Assembly (NCBI GenBank): GCA_002748575.1
Contig: PDSR01000027.1
Span: 1 to 32,202 of the forward strand
Origin: Gammaproteobacteria bacterium
GTDB taxonomy: Bacteria; Pseudomonadota; Gammaproteobacteria; Pseudomonadales; Ketobacteraceae
Length of the DNA: 32,202 nucleotides
Reading direction: 5' to 3'
The notes under the pieces were generated by a model. That model was not told the DNA's origin, ran no database searches, and was given only the letters and a program-made list of their open reading frames with translations. Every line of letters starts with the position of its first letter. The stretch's first letter is position 1. Positions 27,509 through 32,202 of the stretch are shown in pieces. A program made the translations under genes and the position numbers.

Positions 27509-29425
27509 ATGTTTACTGAAATTCCGCTAACCAGACCAAGCACGCCGCTGTTGGATAATATCGACCGCCCTGAACAACTGCGTGTTTTGGCACAGGAACA
27601 GCTTCCCCAGGTTATTAATGAGTTACGCCAATACCTGCTTTATTCGGTGGGTAAAACCGGTGGGCACTTTGGCGCTGGCCTGGGAGTTGTGGAATTAACG
27701 GTGGCCCTGCATTACGTGTACGACACCCCCATGGATAAACTGGTTTGGGATGTGGGCCATCAGGCTTACCCCCATAAAATCCTCACCGGTCGCCGTGATG
27801 CCATCCTCTCCATGCGCCAGCGCAATGGGTTAAGTGCTTTTCCAAAGCGAGATGAAAGCATTTACGATACCTTTGGTGTGGGCCATTCCAGCACCTCTAT
27901 TTCAGCGGCCCTTGGCATGGCGATGGCTGCCGATATGCAGGGGCGCAGTAACAAGCACGTAGCCATTATCGGTGATGGCGCCATGACCGCCGGTATGGCA
28001 TTTGAAGCCATTAACCATGCCGCCCACCAACACAGTGATATTCTGGTAATTTTAAACGATAACGAGATGTCCATTAGCGAAAACGTGGGCGGCTTGTCGA
28101 ACTATTTCTCGCGTATCTGGGCCAGCAGAACCTATAACTCGCTGCGTGAAGGTGGCAAAAAGGCACTGGAAAACATGCCCCGCACCATGGAATTTGCCCG
28201 CCGCACTGAAGAGCACGTGAAAGGCATGGTATCGCCCGGCACCCTGTTTGAGGAGCTGGGTTTTAATTATGTTGGCCCTATTGATGGCCACAACATTGAA
28301 AAACTGGTGACATACCTGTCGAAAATGAAGGAAATCCCCGGGCCCAAACTGCTGCATGTTATTACCCAGAAAGGCCGGGGCTTTATTCCCGCCGAGCAAG
28401 ACCCTATCAGTTACCATGCCCTGAACAAGCTGGAACCCAAACCTGCGGTGACAGATTCACAAAAGCCTGCAGATAACAAACCCAAGTATTCCGATGTGTT
28501 TGGCCAATGGCTATGCGATATGGCGGCACAGGATAAGCGTTTGGTGGGCATTACCCCGGCCATGCGTGAAGGCTCCGGCATGGTGAATTTTTCAAAACAA
28601 TTTCCTGATCAATACCAGGATGTCGCCATTGCCGAGCAACACGCCGTTACCCTGGCTGCCGGGCTTGCCTGTGAAGGCCAAAAGCCGGTGGTTGCTATTT
28701 ATTCAACGTTTTTACAACGGGCATATGATCAGCTGGTTCACGATGTCGCCCTTCAGGATTTAGATGTACTGTTCGGTATTGATCGTGCCGGTTTAGTGGG
28801 CGAAGACGGCCCCACACATGCAGGAGCCTACGACATCAGCTACTTACGCTGCATTCCCAAAATGGTAATTATGACACCATCGGATGAAAACGAATGCCGC
28901 CAAATGCTATATACCGGATACCAGCACCCCGGCCCTGCAGCGGTGCGTTATCCGCGGGGAACCGGCCCTGGGGCTACCATTGAAACCACCATGGAAGCCT
29001 TACCCCTGGGTAAAGGTGTGCTGCGCCGCAAAGGCCAGAAGATCGCCTTGCTGGTATTTGGCACCCCGCTGGCGGATGCCCTTGAGGTAGCCGATTCGCT
29101 CAATGCAAGCGTCGCCGATATGCGCTTTGTAAAACCCATTGATGAAGCGCTGATTATTGACCTAGCGAACACCCATGATCTATTGGTAACGGTGGAAGAA
29201 AGCAGCATTATGGGCGGCGCCGGTTCAGCAGTGGCAGAATGCCTGGCACAACAGGGAATTGCCCAGCAATTACTGAATATCGGCATTCCCGACGCCTATA
29301 TTGAACACGGCAAGCCTTCGGAAATGATTCACGAATGTGGCCTTGATGCCCCCGGCATTAAAGCGGCCATTGAAGAACGCCTGCGGTTAATCAGCCGCAG
29401 CAAAGCGAAACAATCTGCCGGTTAG
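27509..29425 (+). CDS. dxs: 1-deoxy-D-xylulose-5-phosphate synthase
   Basis: Thiamine-diphosphate enzyme joining pyruvate and glyceraldehyde 3-phosphate, the entry step of the MEP isoprenoid pathway and also a source of DXP for thiamine and pyridoxal synthesis. ATG 27509 gives 638 residues; E. coli Dxs is 620. Motifs: [30 protein letters not shown], the ThDP/Mg motif [19 protein letters not shown] to [13 protein letters not shown], the transketolase-type catalytic region [17 protein letters not shown], and FVKPIDEAL in the C-terminal domain. The track's TTG start at 27482 lies in the 5' untranslated region and inside the inverted repeat, and is rejected. No terminator was found after it. Confidence 0.97.
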   Translation: MFTEIPLTRPSTPLLDNIDRPEQLRVLAQEQLPQVINELRQYLLYSVGKTGGHFGAGLGVVELTVALHYVYDTPMDKLVWDVGHQAYPHKILTGRRDAILSMRQRNGLSAFPKRDESIYDTFGVGHSSTSISAALGMAMAADMQGRSNKHVAIIGDGAMTAGMAFEAINHAAHQHSDILVILNDNEMSISENVGGLSNYFSRIWASRTYNSLREGGKKALENMPRTMEFARRTEEHVKGMVSPGTLFEELGFNYVGPIDGHNIEKLVTYLSKMKEIPGPKLLHVITQKGRGFIPAEQDPISYHALNKLEPKPAVTDSQKPADNKPKYSDVFGQWLCDMAAQDKRLVGITPAMREGSGMVNFSKQFPDQYQDVAIAEQHAVTLAAGLACEGQKPVVAIYSTFLQRAYDQLVHDVALQDLDVLFGIDRAGLVGEDGPTHAGAYDISYLRCIPKMVIMTPSDENECRQMLYTGYQHPGPAAVRYPRGTGPGATIETTMEALPLGKGVLRRKGQKIALLVFGTPLADALEVADSLNASVADMRFVKPIDEALIIDLANTHDLLVTVEESSIMGGAGSAVAECLAQQGIAQQLLNIGIPDAYIEHGKPSEMIHECGLDAPGIKAAIEERLRLISRSKAKQSAG

Positions 29426-29742
29426 GGTTTCTGGGATATAGTTTTGATAACGGCACATTAATTCTGGAGTTGATAGCGCCTGGTTCCCATGAAAACTTCT
29501 ACCGTGATATTAAGCGTTAAGGTTTTTAGCTTGATAAAGCCTATCAATATCAGGAAAATCATTCCAAGAGCCAGCCATATCCGCTATAGGCTGTGACTTA
29601 CCGAAAAAACAACTCATTTAAAATTGTTATTGTGCCGAGCTTTGCTCGTTCTTAAGATGTCTTTCGATAGGTTTCTGAAAATGAGTGGAAATAGAGAGCA
29701 GCAGTTGTTTTTTCGAGCCATTGCAGAGGAGTGCAAAGTACA

Positions 29743-29883
29743 ATGAAACTATTTTACGGTACTCTTTTTTTACTCTTTGTATCATTGTCTCATGCGGGTA
29801 CACCCGTGCCACAAACGCTTATTGATCAAGTGGCTGACTCTAAGCTGTTTACAAAGCCTTTTGATCCACTCGGTTTAATCTAA
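29743..29883 (+). CDS. Small secreted peptide or truncated secreted protein
   Basis: A 46-codon ORF with GAGGAG about 11-12 bases before its ATG. The product begins with a convincing signal peptide, MKLFYGTLFLLFVSLSHA, followed by about 28 residues starting GTPVPQTLIDQVADSKLF. Only a few more codons follow in frame after the TAA before another stop, and no continuation was found in the other frames. It may therefore be a genuine small exported peptide or the remaining N-terminus of a longer exported protein. It is too short for the ORF track. Confidence 0.4.
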   Translation: MKLFYGTLFLLFVSLSHAGTPVPQTLIDQVADSKLFTKPFDPLGLI

Positions 29884-29900
29884 AAGGTCGATCAAAGTGC

Positions 29901-30108
29901 CTATTGAGGTTTTTCGTCCAAATCCATCATAAATTTAACTTCACCGCAGTAACGACACTTAAAAGCACCGGAACTAGCACAGGCTATTAACTGAAAACAG
30001 CTAAAGCTCGTCTAATAATTTATTCGTATCCGTTATCAGCCTAAATGTCGCAAAAGCGCCTACTAAGGCCAAAGTGATCGAAATCCCAAAGAATATAGAT
30101 GTAATCAT
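29901..30108 (-). CDS. Small membrane protein, possibly joined by frameshift to a Cys-rich tail
   Basis: ATG at 30108 is preceded by AGAGGAGGG at 30117-30125 with an 8-base spacer, one of the best ribosome sites in the window. The zero frame gives 35 residues, ITSIFFGISITLALVGAFAT then a polar end DTNKLLDEL, i.e. one transmembrane helix, with a TAG at 30003-30001. Directly at that stop the +1 frame continues for 33 codons: SCFQLIAC, then AFKCRYCGEVKF and an acidic end DLDEKPQ. It has four cysteines and a CxxCG zinc-ribbon look, and no start codon of its own. The junction reads CTT TAG C. Either a frameshift mutation broke a 68-residue gene, or the 35-residue peptide is complete, or translation shifts here. 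Confidence 0.4.
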
Positions 30109-30116
30109 TGCAAAAA

Positions 30117-30125
30117 CCCTCCTCT
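30117..30125 (-). promoter_or_regulatory. Strong Shine-Dalgarno of the small minus-strand ORF
   Basis: AGAGGAGGG, eight bases before ATG 30108. It is an unusually full match to the 16S anti-Shine-Dalgarno sequence, and it is the main reason for believing the small ORF is translated. Confidence 0.6.
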
Positions 30126-30311
30126 AAGATTTGTTAGTCTAGCTTGTTGGAGGGCAAAAATGAAATCAGCTTTTGATTAATATTACCCATTCTTTTGAAA
30201 AGGCATATAAGCGTATTCATCTCAAGAATATGCATTAAAACGCTTCTCGCTAGCAATAATTCGCTTGAGCCTAAAGAAGCCTATCCCTCGCCTTTAGCCA
30301 ATTTCTTTAAT

Positions 30312-31001
30312 ATGATTAAAGCCATGATTTATGTAATTGGTTCTATTATTCTGCTAACCCTGATTGTTGGCCCCGGATTATGGGCACAGCATGTGTTAAG
30401 CCGTTACAGCAAAGAGCAGCCCCGGCTTGCTTATACCGGCGAACAGTTTGCCCACCGGCTGATTAATCAATTCCGTTTAAAAGGCGTTACCGTTGAAAAA
30501 ACCAGTGCGGGCAGCGACCATTACGATCCGATCAGCAAATGCGTGCGCCTTGGTGATAATCACTACGGCCAGCCTTCTCTAACCGCCATTACCGTTGCTG
30601 CCCATGAGGTGGGCCATGCCATTCAGGATTATACCGATCATGCCGGGCTGCGCTCGCGGCTGGAAATGGTTAAGGTGGCGCAGGTAGCTGGCAAACTGGG
30701 TAATGGTGCGTTAATCGCAGCGCCGGTTGTTGGCGTTGTCAGCCAGTCGCCGCCGGTGGCCTTGCTGGTATTTGGCCTGGCATTTATTGGGATGTTTACC
30801 ATGGTGCTGGTACACCTGATTACTCTGCCGGTTGAATACGATGCCAGTTTTAACCGCGCCCTGCCGATTCTGGAAGATGGCGGTTATTTAGATCAACAGG
30901 AGCTGAGTAAAGCCCGCAGAATATTAAAAGCCTGCGCCCTTACCTATGTAGCTCAATCGCTGCAAAGCCTGCTACAGTTGCATCGACTGTTTCGACGCTA
31001 A
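30312..31001 (+). CDS. YugP-type membrane zinc metallopeptidase
   Basis: A 229-residue membrane protein of the neutral zinc metallopeptidase family (Zn_peptidase_2, YugP-like); substrates are unknown. Order: N-terminal membrane helix (about 5-27, IYVIGSIILLTLIVGPGLW), a region ending HYDPISKCVRLGDNHYG, the zinc motif AAHEVGHAIQ (H98, E99, H102), two further hydrophobic segments (about 122-171), and LPVEYDASFNRAL with E175 as likely third ligand. ATG 30312 lacks a clear ribosome site. ATG 30324 and the track's TTG at 30195 are alternatives, but the 30312/30324 starts fit the family's usual beginning just before the first helix. The next gene starts 22 bases after the stop. Confidence 0.85.
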   Translation: MIKAMIYVIGSIILLTLIVGPGLWAQHVLSRYSKEQPRLAYTGEQFAHRLINQFRLKGVTVEKTSAGSDHYDPISKCVRLGDNHYGQPSLTAITVAAHEVGHAIQDYTDHAGLRSRLEMVKVAQVAGKLGNGALIAAPVVGVVSQSPPVALLVFGLAFIGMFTMVLVHLITLPVEYDASFNRALPILEDGGYLDQQELSKARRILKACALTYVAQSLQSLLQLHRLFRR

Positions 31002-31022
31002 TGTTTTTTAAGGAACACTTTC

Positions 31023-32202
31023 ATGGTGCTACCGTTAGCTTTCGCTGATTCTTCCATCGCTGTTATCAGGAACCTATACCGCCCTGTTATTTTGGCACCG
31101 TTATTGATTGTTTTGCTATTGAGTGTTTCGCTATTCCCCGCCACTGTTTTTGCCAGCCAGAACAACACCGGTCAATGCTCAGAACAGGATATGGCACTGA
31201 TTGCCTCGCTGGAAAACCAGCTATTGGATTTGGCAGCGCTTGAGAAAAAGTTTCAACAACTGACCAGCGGAGAAATCACTGCCGACTTTACATTGGCATC
31301 ACTATTCAGAGTTGATTTACTTGATCAGCAAGCGGTGGACAACCGCATTCAAGCACTGGCAGAACCACAGCCACAGCCAATTATTCATTGTTCGCAACAA
31401 ACCATTCAGCCGCTGATTCAACAACAGCAGCAAGCCCTGAAAAACATTACCGCTATGCGGTTAAAGTATTTATCTCTGCCATTGGATGAGCGCCACTATC
31501 TGATTTCACTGGTAAATATTTACCAGGATTTGAACAGCAAATTGACACTGATTACAGCGAATGAAACGCAATTCAAAAAGGATCTGGCAGCATTAGAAGC
31601 ATCTATCAAAGTACAGGAGACAGAAGCACAGCAAACAGTTTTTAATTCGCTACAATCTGCCGACAATAAAAAAACCTTAGCGGAAAATCTAAACCAATCT
31701 AAAGAAAAGCTGACGTTACTGAAGCAGGTTTATGAGCAGGATCAGGCTACCGCCAGCTCTATTAAGCCGCTACTTGCCCTGACAAAATCTTTATTGATTG
31801 ATTACCACCGCACTTATCAACCGGGTTCAGATTCCAACAAGACCAGCACCAATAACCGCAGTGGTTCGGAAGCACTTTTTCAGCAGTTGACATCCCCCAA
31901 AGATCTGAATGCTTTAATACGGTTGCGCTTTGCCAACAACCAGCAAGACGACGATTATCAAACAACACTGGCCGCACTGATTATTCTTCATGGAAGAATA
32001 CACACCCATGCACGCCAGCAGGCTTCACTATCGCAATTTACCGGCAGCGGTTTTCACCGAAATTGGCGACTTCACAAATGCGTTGGTAACATACACATTT
32101 TGGCTATTGTCGATGGCAATTCCACCTATATTAATATACATCTGCCCCAATATTGCCGACTGCAAAGTGCTGTTTTTATCGTTTCTTCAAGGCGTTTTTC
32201 GC
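31023..32202 (+). CDS. Exported coiled-coil protein, incomplete at window edge
   Basis: The ORF track omits this because no stop is reached. The ATG has AAGGAA seven bases upstream. The frame stays open to the window end, about 393 residues. The N-terminus holds a hydrophobic export signal (about 23-46, APLLIVLLLSVSLFPATVFA). The following 200 residues are polar, Gln/Leu-rich and helical, with coiled-coil character (SLENQLLDLAALEKKFQQL). I do not recognise a family. The general plan (signal, periplasmic helical region, membrane segments expected later) resembles large mechanosensitive-channel-like proteins, but that is a guess. From about 31980 the +1 frame looks more protein-like than this frame (see findings). 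Confidence 0.6.
   Translation, partial: MVLPLAFADSSIAVIRNLYRPVILAPLLIVLLLSVSLFPATVFASQNNTGQCSEQDMALIASLENQLLDLAALEKKFQQLTSGEITADFTLASLFRVDLLDQQAVDNRIQALAEPQPQPIIHCSQQTIQPLIQQQQQALKNITAMRLKYLSLPLDERHYLISLVNIYQDLNSKLTLITANETQFKKDLAALEASIKVQETEAQQTVFNSLQSADNKKTLAENLNQSKEKLTLLKQVYEQDQATASSIKPLLALTKSLLIDYHRTYQPGSDSNKTSTNNRSGSEALFQQLTSPKDLNALIRLRFANNQQDDDYQTTLAALIILHGRIHTHARQQASLSQFTGSGFHRNWRLHKCVGNIHILAIVDGNSTYINIHLPQYCRLQSAVFIVSSRRFS

Larger units (their letters stand above)
29426..30311. other. Gene-poor, AT-rich stretch after dxs
   Basis: About 890 bases without a normal-size gene. It holds the two small coding candidates listed separately, a 6-base-pair hairpin ttgata/tatcaa at 29531-29547, and a 5-base-pair hairpin cgagc/gctcg at 29636-29648 followed by TTCTT. 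The base composition is more AT-rich than the flanking genes. This fits decayed genes or an old insertion site, but no transposase, direct repeats or tRNA are visible. Confidence 0.5.

Noticed and set aside
29430-29520. Stop-free frame reading YSFDNGTLILELIAPGSHEN just after dxs
   Set aside because: Looks like a protein tail but has no start or ribosome site and extends back into dxs in a wrong frame; it may be chance or a relic and cannot be supported.
29627-29812. 61-residue minus-strand ORF after dxs
   Set aside because: No ribosome site or recognisable motif, and it overlaps the signal-peptide ORF on the other strand, which is better supported.

Overview
The window reads as chromosomal DNA from a marine-type gammaproteobacterium, probably of the Cellvibrionales/Pseudomonadales neighbourhood. 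The evidence is a block in the same order as I remember from Pseudomonas aeruginosa: dsbD-aroQ-accB-accC-prmA-DUF3426 protein-dusB-fis-purH-purD-retS. It also carries a sodium-type flagellar stator pair (pomAB) beside xseB-ispA-dxs, an arrangement known from Vibrio and related marine bacteria. No tRNA, rRNA, CRISPR array, insertion sequence or prophage was found. The taxonomic call is inference from gene order and protein resemblance; no database was searched.

Layout. 1-307 is the 3' end of an unidentified gene. 471-5876 holds dsbD, then a compact aroQ-accB-accC-prmA run (dehydroquinase, acetyl-CoA carboxylase subunits, L11 methylase). 6027-9137 holds a zinc-ribbon/DUF3426 membrane protein and the translationally coupled dusB-fis pair. 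9383-12280 is purH-purD. A two-domain cyclic-nucleotide-binding protein with a cysteine-less rhodanese domain (12505-13533) sits between purD and a RetS-like hybrid sensor kinase (13647-16508). The kinase has a degenerate ATP-binding domain. Convergent to it is a Ycf46-type AAA+ ATPase (16531-18012, minus). minC-minD-minE (18335-20291) starts at a near-consensus promoter and ends at a perfect intrinsic terminator.

20383-23751 (minus) carries a secreted multidomain protein (beta-helix, two PKD domains, MopE-like metal-binding motif, dockerin-like C-terminus) and an unrecognised 335-residue protein. 24073-26088 (minus) is pomA-pomB, with a terminator behind pomB. 26232-29425 is xseB-ispA-dxs. 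dxs has its own candidate promoter, bracketed by a perfect inverted repeat. A gene-poor stretch (29426-30311) follows. It holds a small secreted peptide and a short minus-strand ORF with a strong ribosome binding site, which may join a downstream cysteine-rich frame through a CTT TAG C sequence. The window ends with a YugP-type membrane zinc peptidase and an exported coiled-coil protein that runs off the edge.

Most of the window is housekeeping: envelope disulfide traffic, fatty-acid, purine and isoprenoid synthesis, and division-site selection. The parts worth a second look are the cNMP/rhodanese protein next to the RetS-like kinase, the long acidic tail on PomB, the secreted beta-helix protein, the two operator-like sequence patterns (upstream of aroQ and of dxs), and the small ORFs after dxs.
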